DNA of 64,000 bases, taken from Micromonospora pattaloongensis (GTDB lineage: Bacteria > Actinomycetota > Actinomycetes > Mycobacteriales > Micromonosporaceae). The stretch covers positions 124,001 to 188,000 of the forward strand of contig NZ_FNPH01000001.1 of the NCBI RefSeq assembly GCF_900107255.1. Reading direction: 5' to 3'. Below are positions 33,542-42,379 of this stretch, piece after piece; position 1 is the stretch's first letter; every line of letters starts with the position of its first letter. The notes below the pieces were generated by a model. It had not been told where the DNA came from. It made no database searches and was given only the letters and a program-made list of their open reading frames with translations. The translations under genes were made by a program, and so were the position numbers.

Positions 33542-34456
33542 TCACGACACCGGCTGCGGCGCCGGTTCGGGCGCGGTCGCCACGGGCGCCGCCCGACCGG
33601 CGGTGACCGCGAGCACCGCGCCGGCCAGGACCACGGCGCCGCCGACGAGCTGCGGCACGGTCATCGGCGAGTCCAGCAGCAGCCAGGCCGCGACGATGCT
33701 CACCACCGGCTCGAACATGCTCAGGATCGACGCCGAGGTCGGCCCGATCAGGCTCATCCCCGCGAAGAACGCGCCGATCGCCACCACCGTCGACACGACC
33801 GCCAGCCCGAGGACGGGCAACCAGCCGCTCGGTGCGAAGTCGAAGCGCAGCGTGCCGGTCGCGGCGCCGGTCAGCCCGGTGGCCACGGCGGCGAAGAGCG
33901 AGATGTACCCGCTGGTCGCGACCGGCGAGACCGACGAGGAGAGGCGGTTACCGAAGACGATGTACACGGAGTAGCAGAGCGCGGCGGAGACCGCCAGGAC
34001 CACACCGAGCACGTCGGGGGCGCCGCCGGGCACGCCCAGCACCAGCCCCATCCCGGCGAAGGCCACCACCATCGCGGTCACCCGCCGGCCGGAGAGCCGC
34101 TCCCGGTCGAGCACGACCGACAGCAGCATGACCAGCGCGGGGAAGAGATAGAGCAGCAGCACCGCGAGCGCCGGCGAGATGTAGCGGACGGCGGAGAAGA
34201 ACGTCACCGACTGCAGCGTGTAGAGCACCCCGCCGAGGACCGCCAGCGAGGCGAGCTCCCGGCCGCCGGGCAGTCGCAGTCGCCGCCGCGCGGCCAGGTA
34301 CCCGAAGAAGAGCAGCGCGGCGATCGAGAACCGCAGGAACAGCAGGGTGAAGACGGTGAGGCCGCTGTCGTACGCGTACGCGGCGAAGGTGGGCAGGAAG
34401 CCGAAGCTGATCGCGGAGAGCACCACCAGCGGCGGCCCGGCCACACTCTTGCGCAT
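33542..34456 (-). CDS. EamA/DMT-family transporter
   Basis: A 304-residue membrane protein with ten hydrophobic segments in two EamA repeats (ISFGFLPTFAAYAYDSG...; ALCYSVYIVFGNRL...). Such proteins export metabolites such as amino acids or, in the RhaT/YdcZ relatives, sugars; the substrate is unknown. The C-terminus is Pro/Ala-rich. ATG 34456 is preceded by GGAGGAGAGGGG. It diverges from the heme oxygenase gene. Confidence 0.9.
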   Translation of the reverse strand: MRKSVAGPPLVVLSAISFGFLPTFAAYAYDSGLTVFTLLFLRFSIAALLFFGYLAARRRLRLPGGRELASLAVLGGVLYTLQSVTFFSAVRYISPALAVLLLYLFPALVMLLSVVLDRERLSGRRVTAMVVAFAGMGLVLGVPGGAPDVLGVVLAVSAALCYSVYIVFGNRLSSSVSPVATSGYISLFAAVATGLTGAATGTLRFDFAPSGWLPVLGLAVVSTVVAIGAFFAGMSLIGPTSASILSMFEPVVSIVAAWLLLDSPMTVPQLVGGAVVLAGAVLAVTAGRAAPVATAPEPAPQPVS

Positions 34457-34688
34457 CCCGCTCCCCTCTCCTCCGTGACGATGATCATCGTACGGCGGGG
34501 CCGGCGTGCGGTCGCGACCATGCGACAAGCGCTCACGACACGCGGGCGGCCGGGCGGCGGCGGCCCGGCGTCGCAGCCGCGCGGATAGGGTGGTCGGCGG
34601 CGCTGGTACGGGTCAGCCGGACCGTCGCGGCCAGGACGCTGCCGGTCGTGCCGCACCACGCGGACGACCGACCGCACCCGGGAGGGCC

Positions 34689-35399
34689 ATGAGTACGCCG
34701 ACCAGCTCCTTCTCCGCCCGCCTGCGCGGGTTCGCCTGGCACGACCCGCAGGCGGCCGCCGCCGGACGCTACTGGTCGGCGTTGGTCGCCGGTGAGCTCG
34801 GCCGGGACCGCTACGCCGACCATCTCGCCCAGCACTGGTTCGTGTACGAGGTGCTGGAGGAGGCCGCCGACGCGATGCGGCGGGACCGGCTGGCCGGCCC
34901 GTTCGTCGACGACGCGCTCAGCCGGCTGCCGGCGCTCCGCGCGGACCTGGAGTTCCTGCTCGGCAGCGCCTGGGCCGAGCGGATCACGCCACGGCGGGCC
35001 ACCGGGGAGTACGTCGCCCGGCTACGCGAGGTCTGCTGGCGCTCGCCCGCCTGGTTCGTCGCGCACCACTACACCCGCTGCCTCGGTGACCTTCAGCGCG
35101 GGGTGCTCAACGCCGAGGCGATCGCCAAGGCGTACGGGTTGACCGGCGGCAGGGGGCTGTCCTTCCACCGCTACCCGGCGATCCGCGATCCGGACCGCTA
35201 CGAGAGCGACTATCGGGAGCGGCTCGACGCGCTGGCGCTGGACCCCACCGCGCTCGCCGGCCTGGTCGGCGAGGTGGGCGTGGCGCACCGGCACACGTAC
35301 GCCCTCCTCGCCGACCTGGGCCGCGAGCCGGGCGACGACCGCCCACCGTCGGCGGCGGCCTTCGCCCGGTCGCGGCAGGTCAGTCCCGCGCAGGCGTGA
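34689..35399 (+). CDS. Heme oxygenase (biliverdin-producing)
   Basis: Degrades heme to biliverdin, CO and iron. The 236-residue all-helical protein has the proximal His in FAWHDPQ (His18), the LAQHWFVYEVLEEAA helix, and the distal-helix signature FVAHHYTRCLGDLQRG with the flexible glycine region. The last ~25 residues are unstructured. ATG 34689 follows GGAGGG. Proximity to an iron ABC transporter and a Mn exporter fits a role in metal supply. The distal motif has LGDLQRG rather than LGDLSGGQ; this is a mild deviation. It is not TenA, which shares the fold but lacks the AHHYTR motif. Confidence 0.87.
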   Translation: MSTPTSSFSARLRGFAWHDPQAAAAGRYWSALVAGELGRDRYADHLAQHWFVYEVLEEAADAMRRDRLAGPFVDDALSRLPALRADLEFLLGSAWAERITPRRATGEYVARLREVCWRSPAWFVAHHYTRCLGDLQRGVLNAEAIAKAYGLTGGRGLSFHRYPAIRDPDRYESDYRERLDALALDPTALAGLVGEVGVAHRHTYALLADLGREPGDDRPPSAAAFARSRQVSPAQA

Positions 35400-35403
35400 C
35401 GCC

Positions 35404-35991
35404 TCAGGGCAGCTGGGGGATCGCCTCGACGATCAGCCAGATACCGAAGATCGCGAAGAGCGCCGCGGCGCCGTACTTGATGGCCTTCTCGGGGAGCCGC
35501 TTGCCGAGCATCCGTCCGACCAGGATCGCCAGCGCGTCGGCGACGACCATGCCGATGGTCGAGCCGATCCAGGTGCCGAACCAGCCGTGCTGGGTGGCGA
35601 GGGTGATCGTGGCGAGCATCGTCTTGTCACCGAGCTCGGCGAGGAAGAACGCGACCGAGACGGCCACGATCGCCGAGCGGTTCGTCCGCTCGGCCTTGGT
35701 CTTCTCCTCCTCGGTCAGCGTGTCGCCGCGCAGCGTCCAGGCGCCGAAGCCGAGGAACGCGAGACCGGCCACCAGCGAGATCCAGCCGGTCGGCAGGGTT
35801 TCGCCGAGTCCGTAGCCGATGGCGACCGACACCAGATGCACCACGGCGGTGGCGATCGTGATGCCGATCAGCACCGGCCACGGCTTGAAGCGTGTCGCGA
35901 AGGTCATCGCCATCAGCTGCGACTTGTCGCCGAGTTCGGCCACGAAGATCACGCCGAAGCTGATCACGAGAGCTGCGAGGAATCCGTCCAT
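35404..35991 (-). CDS. GDT1/TMEM165 (UPF0016) family manganese exporter
   Basis: A 195-residue inner-membrane protein of six segments with the duplicated family motif E-L-G-D-K: VAELGDKSQLMA at residues 18-29 and LAELGDKTMLAT near 118-130. Bacterial members (MneA/MntX-like) export Mn2+. A yybP-ykoY Mn2+ riboswitch lies directly upstream, which strongly supports that role. ATG 35991 has AGGA five bases upstream. The neighbour on the opposite strand ends four bases away. Confidence 0.93.
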   Translation of the reverse strand: MDGFLAALVISFGVIFVAELGDKSQLMAMTFATRFKPWPVLIGITIATAVVHLVSVAIGYGLGETLPTGWISLVAGLAFLGFGAWTLRGDTLTEEEKTKAERTNRSAIVAVSVAFFLAELGDKTMLATITLATQHGWFGTWIGSTIGMVVADALAILVGRMLGKRLPEKAIKYGAAALFAIFGIWLIVEAIPQLP

Positions 35992-36032
35992 CACATTCCT
36001 TGTCCAGTCGGTGCCGGATCGGGACACAGCGG

Positions 36033-36067
36033 ACCTCGACCCGGCTCGTACAGCCTGAGTCGAAGGT
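36033..36067 (-). promoter_or_regulatory. Alternative hairpin in the riboswitch expression platform
   Basis: On the minus strand, ACCTTCGACTCAGGCT pairs with AGCCGGGTCGAGGT across a five-base loop (two single-base bulges and one G-U pair). Its left side includes the 3' strand of the aptamer P1 helix, so P1 and this hairpin cannot form together. Confidence 0.65.
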
Positions 36068-36160
36068 CTCGCTCACCTCACCGGAAACCGGAAAAGGCCT
36101 CGCGGCCGGGCGCGGAGCGCCAGTATGTCGACCGCGATGTTGGGAGCTACTCCCCCTCGC
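36060..36160 (-). ncRNA. yybP-ykoY manganese riboswitch aptamer
   Basis: Reading the minus strand, the conserved aptamer elements appear in order: GGGGAGTAGC (36155-36146 region), GACATACTGG (near 36129-36120), a GC-rich arm containing CCCGGCCG, and GGTGAGCGAGACC (near 36077-36065). These are the L1 and L3 metal-binding consensus segments. The helix P1 can close between CGAGG on the 5' side and CCTTCG on the 3' side with one bulge. It lies about 70 bases upstream of the GDT1-family Mn exporter, the class of gene this riboswitch normally turns on when Mn2+ is high. Confidence 0.9.
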
Positions 36161-36275
36161 GCCGGCAACCCTAACCCACGATGACCATGACGGCCACGAT
36201 GGGGTGACGTCGCACACGCGTACGCGGTCGTCGCAGGTGAGGACGGACGGTGCCAGCCGACCGCAGGATGACAGG

Positions 36276-36294
36276 TTTGGTTAGGCTCTGCTAA
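36276..36294 (+). promoter_or_regulatory. Iron box (IdeR/DmdR-type) upstream of the iron ABC transporter
   Basis: TTTGGTTAGGCTCTGCTAA agrees at 15 of 19 positions with the iron-box consensus TWAGGTTAGSCTAACCTWA. It is 64 bases before the substrate-binding protein start. Repression by an iron-loaded DtxR-family regulator is expected. Confidence 0.65.
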
Positions 36295-36357
36295 CTTCAG
36301 CCCGTCGCGACCCGAGGAGCCGCTCGGGGCGATCCCCTGCCTCGACAAGGAGTTGCC

Positions 36358-37422
36358 GTGCCCATCTCACCGCTCAAGGGGGCGCTGGCGCTGGCCGCCG
36401 CGACCACTCTCGCCCTGGGCCTGACCGCCTGCGGCGGTGACGGCGAGTCCGGCGGCGTCGCGGCCGGTTCGGCCCCGAACGACAAGAAGATCACGGTGTA
36501 CAGCGGGCGTAGCGAGACGCTGGTGAAGCCGCTGCTGGAGAAGTTCACCCAGCAGACCGGGATCAAGGTCGAGACCCGGTACGCCAACACCGCGCAGATG
36601 GCCGCGCAGCTTCTCGAGGAGGGCGACAAGTCGCCCGCCGACGTGTTCCTCGCGCAGGACGCCGGGGCGCTGGGCGCGGTGAACAAGAAGGCGCTGTTCG
36701 CGGCGCTGCCCGCCGAGACGCTGAACAAGGTGCCGCAGACCTACCGGGCGCAGGACGGCAAGTGGATCGGCGTGAGCGCCCGGGCCCGCGTGCTCACCTA
36801 CAACCCCGACCTGGTGTCCGCCGCCGAGCTGCCGAAGTCGGTCTTCGAGCTGACCGACCCGAAGTGGAAGGGAAAGATCGGCGTCGCCCCGACCAACGCC
36901 TCCTTCCAGGCGTTCGTCACCGCGATCACCGTGCAGCACGGCGAGGCGAAGGCGCGCGAGTTCCTCAAGGGGCTGAAGGCCAACGAGCCGCAGATCCGCG
37001 ACGGCAACGTGCCGATCGTCGAGGACGTGGACGCCGGCAAGATCGCGGTGGGTCTGGTCAACCACTACTACATCGGCGAGATCGCCAAGGAGCGCGGCGT
37101 CACGCCCGAGTCGCTCAAGGCGAAGCTGCACTTCTTCGGCAACGGTGACATCGGTTCCCTGGTCAACGTCGCCGGGGTCGGCGTGCTCAACCGCGCCGCG
37201 CAGGACGCGGACGTGCGCAGCTTCGTGGACTACCTGCTCGGCACCGAGGGGCAGAAGTACTTCGCCGAGCAGACCTTCGAGTACCCGGTCGTCGCCGGGG
37301 TCGCCGGGCCGGCGTACGTGCCGGCGCTGAACGAGCTGACCGCCCCGCCGGTCAACCTGAACGACCTCGACGGACTGCAGGGCACCATCGCCCTGATCAA
37401 GGAATCGGGGCTGACGCCCTGA
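36358..37422 (+). CDS. Iron ABC transporter substrate-binding lipoprotein
   Basis: Captures ferric iron outside the membrane and hands it to the adjacent permease. The 354-residue protein has a lipoprotein signal with lipobox LTAC (Cys25). The mature part follows the FbpA/FutA pattern: ITVYSGRSETLVKPLLEKFTQQTGIKVETRY, PADVFLAQDAGAL, the iron-ligand region VGLVNHYYIGE (paired tyrosines) and QTFEYPVVAG. GTG 36358 is preceded by AAGGAG. First gene of a three-gene operon, with an iron box upstream. Confidence 0.94.
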   Translation: MPISPLKGALALAAATTLALGLTACGGDGESGGVAAGSAPNDKKITVYSGRSETLVKPLLEKFTQQTGIKVETRYANTAQMAAQLLEEGDKSPADVFLAQDAGALGAVNKKALFAALPAETLNKVPQTYRAQDGKWIGVSARARVLTYNPDLVSAAELPKSVFELTDPKWKGKIGVAPTNASFQAFVTAITVQHGEAKAREFLKGLKANEPQIRDGNVPIVEDVDAGKIAVGLVNHYYIGEIAKERGVTPESLKAKLHFFGNGDIGSLVNVAGVGVLNRAAQDADVRSFVDYLLGTEGQKYFAEQTFEYPVVAGVAGPAYVPALNELTAPPVNLNDLDGLQGTIALIKESGLTP

Positions 37423-37478
37423 GCACGTCGACCATCCCGGCACGGCGGACGCCCACGACGGCGTCCGCCGCGCCGGCG

Positions 37479-39029
37479 TTGCGGCGCCGACTGCACCGGC
37501 TCGCCCCACGCCCGTGGCTGTTGCTCGCCGCCACCGTCGCGGTCGTGGTCGCGCTCATCCCGCTGGCGTACCTGGCGATCCGCACGGTCGAGGCCGGCTG
37601 GCCGGCGATCCGCACCGAGCTGACCAACCCGCGCGTCGCCGACCTCGCCGCCCGCAGCCTCGCGCTCGCCGCCGTGGTCACCGCCGGCTGCGTGGCCCTC
37701 GGCGTCGGCACCGCGTTCCTGGTCACCCGCACCGACCTGCCCGCACGGCGGCTCTTCACGATCCTCGCCGCGCTGCCGCTGGCCGTGCCCACCTACATCG
37801 CGGCCTTCACCTGGGTCTCCACCATCACCGGGTTCGAGGGCTTCTGGGCCTCGGCGCTCGTGCTCACGCTCTGCAGCTACCCGTACGTCTTCCTGCCGGT
37901 CGCCGCCGCGCTGCACCGCGCCGACCCTGCCCAGGAGGAGGTGTCCCGCTCCCTCGGCCGGGGCGCGTGGACGACGTTCACCTCGGTCACGCTGCCGCAG
38001 ATCCGCCCCGCCATCGCCGGCGGCGCGCTGCTGGTCGCCCTCTACGTCCTCTCCGACTTCGGCGCGGTCGCCATCCTGCGCACCGACACCTTCACCCGGG
38101 CCGTCTTCATCGCCTTCGACCTCGGCTTCGACCGGACCGGCGCGCTGGTGCTCTCCACGGTCCTGGTCGCGCTCACCGTGCTGCTGCTCGCCGGCGAGAC
38201 GCTCAGCCGCCGCCGCGGCGCCCGGTACGCCCGGGTCGGCGCCGGAGCCCGCCGCCCGCACAGCCCCGCACGGCTGCGGGCGCTGCGCTGGCCGGCCGCC
38301 GCCGCGCTCACCGCGGTCGCCGCGCTCGCCTTCGGCGTCCCCGCCGCGAACCTGGCGCGCCGGCTCGCCGCCGGGGTGTCCCGGCCCGGCTCGCTCCCCG
38401 AGATCGCCACCGCCGCCGGCAACTCGCTGACCGTGTCGCTCGGCGGCGCCGCGTTGACCATGCTGCTGGCGCTGCCGATCGGGCTGCTCGCCGCCCGCGC
38501 CCCCGGCGTGCTGGCCAACGGCCTGGAACGGCTGAGCTACCTGACCCACGCCCTGCCCGGGATCGTCATCGGCCTGTCGCTGGTCTTCTTCGGGATCAAC
38601 GTCGCCTACCCGCTCTACCAGAGCGTCTGGCTGCTCACCTTCGCGTACGCGGCGCTCTTCCTGCCGCTGGCGGTCGCGGCGGTCGCCGGCGCCGCCGCCC
38701 AGGCCCCGCCCGTACTGGAGGAGGCGGCCCGGTCGCTGGGACGCCGTCCCGCCGCGGTCTTCGCCACCGTGACGCTGCCGCTTACCCTGCCGGGCATCGC
38801 CGCCGGCGCCGCCATGGTCTTCCTGACCTGCATGAAGGAACTCCCGGCGACGCTACTGCTCCGACCCACCGGCATGGACACGCTGGCCACCGAGCTGTGG
38901 ACGCACACCTCCGTGGCCGCGTACGCCGGGGCCGCGCCGTACGCGGCGCTGCTCGTGCTCCTCTCCGCTATCCCCACCTGGGTCCTCGCCGCCCGCACCG
39001 GGCTTCTCCAGCAGGAAGGTGACCAATGA
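37479..39029 (+). CDS. Iron ABC transporter permease (fused two-half type)
   Basis: A 516-residue inner-membrane permease made of two ABC-permease halves, as in FbpB, with about 12 hydrophobic segments and two EAA loops ([22 protein letters not shown] and [22 protein letters not shown]) that contact the ATPase. The listed start is TTG 37479. However, the frame is open upstream to CTG 37419, which overlaps the stop of the previous gene (CCTGA) and would give an N-terminus of the common form (M)STSTIPARR. Translation from this CTG by coupling is plausible. The next gene overlaps its stop by four bases. Confidence 0.93.
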   Translation: MRRRLHRLAPRPWLLLAATVAVVVALIPLAYLAIRTVEAGWPAIRTELTNPRVADLAARSLALAAVVTAGCVALGVGTAFLVTRTDLPARRLFTILAALPLAVPTYIAAFTWVSTITGFEGFWASALVLTLCSYPYVFLPVAAALHRADPAQEEVSRSLGRGAWTTFTSVTLPQIRPAIAGGALLVALYVLSDFGAVAILRTDTFTRAVFIAFDLGFDRTGALVLSTVLVALTVLLLAGETLSRRRGARYARVGAGARRPHSPARLRALRWPAAAALTAVAALAFGVPAANLARRLAAGVSRPGSLPEIATAAGNSLTVSLGGAALTMLLALPIGLLAARAPGVLANGLERLSYLTHALPGIVIGLSLVFFGINVAYPLYQSVWLLTFAYAALFLPLAVAAVAGAAAQAPPVLEEAARSLGRRPAAVFATVTLPLTLPGIAAGAAMVFLTCMKELPATLLLRPTGMDTLATELWTHTSVAAYAGAAPYAALLVLLSAIPTWVLAARTGLLQQEGDQ

Positions 39030-40081
39030 GCGCGCTGTCCATCTCCGACGCCGAGAAGGCCTGGGGCGACGTCCGCGCGCTGGCCGGGGTGAGCCTCACC
39101 GTGCCGACCGGGTCGCTGGTCGCCGTCCTCGGTCCCTCCGGCTGCGGCAAGACCACGCTGCTGCGCTGCGTCGCCGGGCTGGAGCGGCTGGACGCCGGGC
39201 GGATCGCGGTCGACGGCCGCGACGTCGCGGGACCGCGTACCCACGTTCCCACCCACCGCCGGCGGATCGCGCTCGTGCCGCAGGAGGGGGCGCTCTTCCC
39301 GCACCTGTCGGTGGCCGACAACGTCGGGTACGGGCTCGACCGGGCGACGCGCCGCAGCGGCCGGATCGCCGAGGTGCTCGCGCTCGTCGGGCTCGACGGC
39401 TACGGCGACCGGATGCCGCACCAGCTCTCCGGCGGGCAGCAGCAGCGCGTCGCGCTGGCCCGCGCCCTCGCCCCGCGCCCCTCGCTGATCCTGCTCGACG
39501 AGCCGTTCAGCGCGCTGGACGCGGGGCTCCGGGCAGACCTGCGCCGCGACGTGCGGGCCGCGCTCCGCGCCGACGGGGCGACCGCGGTGCTGGTCACGCA
39601 CGACCAGGGCGAGGCGCTCTCGCTGGCCGACGAGGTCGCGGTGATGCGCGACGGTCGGGTCGTGCAGATGGGCACCCCCACCTCGGTCTACCGCACCCCC
39701 GCCGACCCGTGGGTGGCGGCCTTCGTCGGGGAGGCGGTGCTGCTGCCGGGAACCGCGCACCAGGGTCGCGCCCAGACCCCGATCGGAACCGCGCCGATCC
39801 TGCCCACGGCGGCCGACGAGGCGCCCACGCCGGTCACCGTACTGATCCGTCCCGAACAGCTGGACCTCACCGCCGCGCACCGGGCCGCGCCGGGCGCGGT
39901 CACCGCGACCGTGCTGCGCCGGGACTTCCACGGGCACGACACCCTGACCGTGGTACGCCTCGCCGACGGCACCGAGCTCGCCGCCCGGTCCCTCGACGGC
40001 GCCGAGCACCACGGCCCGGGCAGCGAGGTAGCGTTGAAGATCCGCGACACCGTGCTGGCCTGGCCGCGCCAGCGCGGCTGA
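39026..40081 (+). CDS. Iron ABC transporter ATP-binding protein
   Basis: ATPase of the ferric-iron importer, 351 residues. Walker [10 protein letters not shown] (36-44), Q-loop VPQEGALFP, signature LSGGQQQR near 133-140, Walker [13 protein letters not shown], and the H-loop [13 protein letters not shown]-terminal TOBE-like domain ([10 protein letters not shown]..., [19 protein letters not shown]) follows as in FbpC. The ATG overlaps the permease stop (ATGA), so the three proteins are co-translated. Similarity alone would also fit a sulfate or polyamine ATPase; the partner genes settle it. Confidence 0.94.
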   Translation: MSALSISDAEKAWGDVRALAGVSLTVPTGSLVAVLGPSGCGKTTLLRCVAGLERLDAGRIAVDGRDVAGPRTHVPTHRRRIALVPQEGALFPHLSVADNVGYGLDRATRRSGRIAEVLALVGLDGYGDRMPHQLSGGQQQRVALARALAPRPSLILLDEPFSALDAGLRADLRRDVRAALRADGATAVLVTHDQGEALSLADEVAVMRDGRVVQMGTPTSVYRTPADPWVAAFVGEAVLLPGTAHQGRAQTPIGTAPILPTAADEAPTPVTVLIRPEQLDLTAAHRAAPGAVTATVLRRDFHGHDTLTVVRLADGTELAARSLDGAEHHGPGSEVALKIRDTVLAWPRQRG

Positions 40082-40270
40082 CGCCCGCACCCGGCCCGAC
40101 CCCGGCGTCTCAGGATCCGGGTGACCGGCCCGCACCGCGGCCGGCGCGGCGGCAGCGGGTGGGACGTTCTCCCTGATGACGTGCCTCGGGACGGCCGCGC
40201 GGCCCGAAGACCCAAATCTGGAGTGGACGCGGAACCCGGCGCTCGCGCAAACTGTGCGCCCAGGAGGACG

Positions 40271-42379
40271 ATGGCCGACGAGCGGGTGGGGGGCGAGACG
40301 ATGGGCGAACCGATCCTGGTGGTCGATGTGGGCACATCGACCACCCGGGCGGCGCTGGTCGTCGACGACCAGGTGACCCTGCTCAAGGAGCCGGCGAGCG
40401 GCCTGGCGGCGTGGCCGGCGTCGGTCTGCGTCACCGACGAGGGCTACGTGGTCGGCACGGCGGCGGAGCTGCGCAAGCGGACGCTTCCCGGCCGTTACAT
40501 CGACGGGCCGCGGCGCGCGGTCGACGCGCAGGCGCCGATGCGGCTGGAGCACCGGGAGGTGACCGGCGCGGAGGCGCTGTCGGCGTACCTGATGGTGATC
40601 GCCGCCGAGGCCCGCCAGCTGCACGGCGCCGAGATCCCCCGGCTGCTGCTGACCGTCCCGGCCGAGTACGCCCCCGGGGACCCACGCCGGGACGTCCTGA
40701 TCGGCGTCGGCGAGTCCCTCGGCTTCCGCGACGTCGAGCTGATCAGCGACGCGGTCGCCACCGCCCTGGATCCGCAGGCCTCGGAGCACCTGCCACCCGG
40801 CGCCCTGGTGCTGGTCTGCGACCTCGGCGCCACCTGGACCACCGCCATGGTCCAGGTGTACGGCAGCCACACCGCGCAGCTCACCCAGGAGACCTCCGCC
40901 GCCGGACGCGACCTCGACGCGCAGCTCATCAACGACCTGCGTACCGAGGGCCGCGGCTGGCTGGAGCCGCTGCTGGCGGCGCCGGGCGACGCCGGGCTGC
41001 GCGCCTACTACGAGGCGATCGACTTCATGCGCCGGCTCAAGCACCAGTTGGGCGACGGCGACGAGGTGAGCGACACCTTCACCCCGGTCACGCCCCCGTA
41101 CCGGCTCACCCGGGTCTGGATGGAGGCGTTCGCGGAACCGGCGCTGCGCTGGCTCGCGGCGAGCTGCCAGCGCGTCATGAGCAGCGTCGGGGCGACCCCG
41201 GCGACCGTCGCCGCCGTCGTGCTCGCCGGCGGCGGCGCCCGGCTGTCGATGACGGCGTCGACCCTGCACCGGGCGCTCGGGCTGCGCGACGCCGGCGCTC
41301 ACGGCCGGCCGCTGCGCCGGATCGCCGACCCGGAGCTGGCCGCCGTACGCGGGGCCGCCCGGTTCGCCGCCGGGGCCGCCACCCGGGTCATCCCGGCCGA
41401 GACGCCGCGCTGGCGGGTCCGGCCGCTCTCCTGGGAGATCCCCGGCGGTGAGGGGCGGCTGCTGCGCTGGACGCTCACGGAGGGCCGGCCGTACCCGGCC
41501 GGTGCGGTGCTGGCGCAGGTGCGCACCGCCGACGAACGGGTCTTCGAGCTGACCGCGGCGCACGACGGCACGCTGCTCGGCCAGCACGTCGGCGCCGGCC
41601 AGCCGGTGGGCCCGGCGCTGATCGCCGCGGTCGCCAAGGACCCCGCGACCCTGCTGGCCCAGCCGCCGGCGCGGCGACACCGCCTGGAGTCCGACGGGTC
41701 CTGGCTGCTCACCGCCGACCGGCAGCACCTGGTCGAGTGCGACCGCACCGCCCGGGCCGTGCAGTTCCGGACGGTCACCGACGCGGCGCTGGTCGCGGAG
41801 TTCCAGCCCGACCACGGCGGTACCGACAGCCGGGGCCGGGTGTTCCTGAACACCAGCGGCCACCTCTGCCTGATCGCCTGGGACGGCGAGGGCTTCTTCT
41901 CGGTGTGGGACATCGAGAGCGGCAAACTCACCGCCCGCTTCCGCGATCCCGGCATCCCGGTGAAGGTGCTGGTCAACGAGGCGCACTGGCGGCTCGCCGT
42001 GGAGAGCCGCGGCAAGGGCGTCGGCCGGTTCGGTCGACCGGTGACGACGTTCTGGGATCTGCGGACCGGCGCGCAGATCGCCAGGGCCACCGACGAGCAG
42101 TGGCGGCTGCACGAACCCGGCTACTCCCCGGTGAGTGTCGGCCAGGGGTTCGCGCGCAGCGCGCTGAGCCCGGACGGCCAGCTGCGTGCGATCATCAGCG
42201 ACGCCGCCGACGGAACCCCGTCGATGGTGCTGTCCGAGGCCGCGACCGACCGGGAGGTCTTCCGGGTGCAGGGCGGCGCGCAGCAGCGGGCCTGGGTCGC
42301 GTTCAGCGGCGACGGCCGGCACCTGCTGGCCAACTGGGAATCCGACGAGCGGAGCCTGCTCGATGTCTGGGATGTCTGA
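40271..42379 (+). CDS. Hsp70-like ATPase with lipoyl-like domain and C-terminal WD-type propeller
   Basis: A 702-residue protein. Residues ~12-385 are an actin/Hsp70-type ATPase domain: phosphate-1 VVDVGTSTTRAALVV, a phosphate-2 position reading VCDLGATWTTAMV (the usual DLGGGT is lost), and adenosine motif VVLAGGGARLS. Residues ~392-455 look like a barrel-sandwich (lipoyl/biotinyl-like) domain without the modifiable Lys. About 470-702 contain WD-like blades (FFSVWDIESGKL, TTFWDLRTGAQI, SLLDVWDV). No canonical Hsp70 substrate-binding domain or lid is present. ATG 40271 follows AGGAGG. It overlaps the next, related gene, so the two are co-expressed. Function unknown. Confidence 0.8.
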   Translation: MADERVGGETMGEPILVVDVGTSTTRAALVVDDQVTLLKEPASGLAAWPASVCVTDEGYVVGTAAELRKRTLPGRYIDGPRRAVDAQAPMRLEHREVTGAEALSAYLMVIAAEARQLHGAEIPRLLLTVPAEYAPGDPRRDVLIGVGESLGFRDVELISDAVATALDPQASEHLPPGALVLVCDLGATWTTAMVQVYGSHTAQLTQETSAAGRDLDAQLINDLRTEGRGWLEPLLAAPGDAGLRAYYEAIDFMRRLKHQLGDGDEVSDTFTPVTPPYRLTRVWMEAFAEPALRWLAASCQRVMSSVGATPATVAAVVLAGGGARLSMTASTLHRALGLRDAGAHGRPLRRIADPELAAVRGAARFAAGAATRVIPAETPRWRVRPLSWEIPGGEGRLLRWTLTEGRPYPAGAVLAQVRTADERVFELTAAHDGTLLGQHVGAGQPVGPALIAAVAKDPATLLAQPPARRHRLESDGSWLLTADRQHLVECDRTARAVQFRTVTDAALVAEFQPDHGGTDSRGRVFLNTSGHLCLIAWDGEGFFSVWDIESGKLTARFRDPGIPVKVLVNEAHWRLAVESRGKGVGRFGRPVTTFWDLRTGAQIARATDEQWRLHEPGYSPVSVGQGFARSALSPDGQLRAIISDAADGTPSMVLSEAATDREVFRVQGGAQQRAWVAFSGDGRHLLANWESDERSLLDVWDV

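Noticed and set aside
31290-33974. 894-codon plus-strand frame opposite ggt and the cupin gene
   Set aside because: Runs across several real genes and their terminator; no protein-like features.
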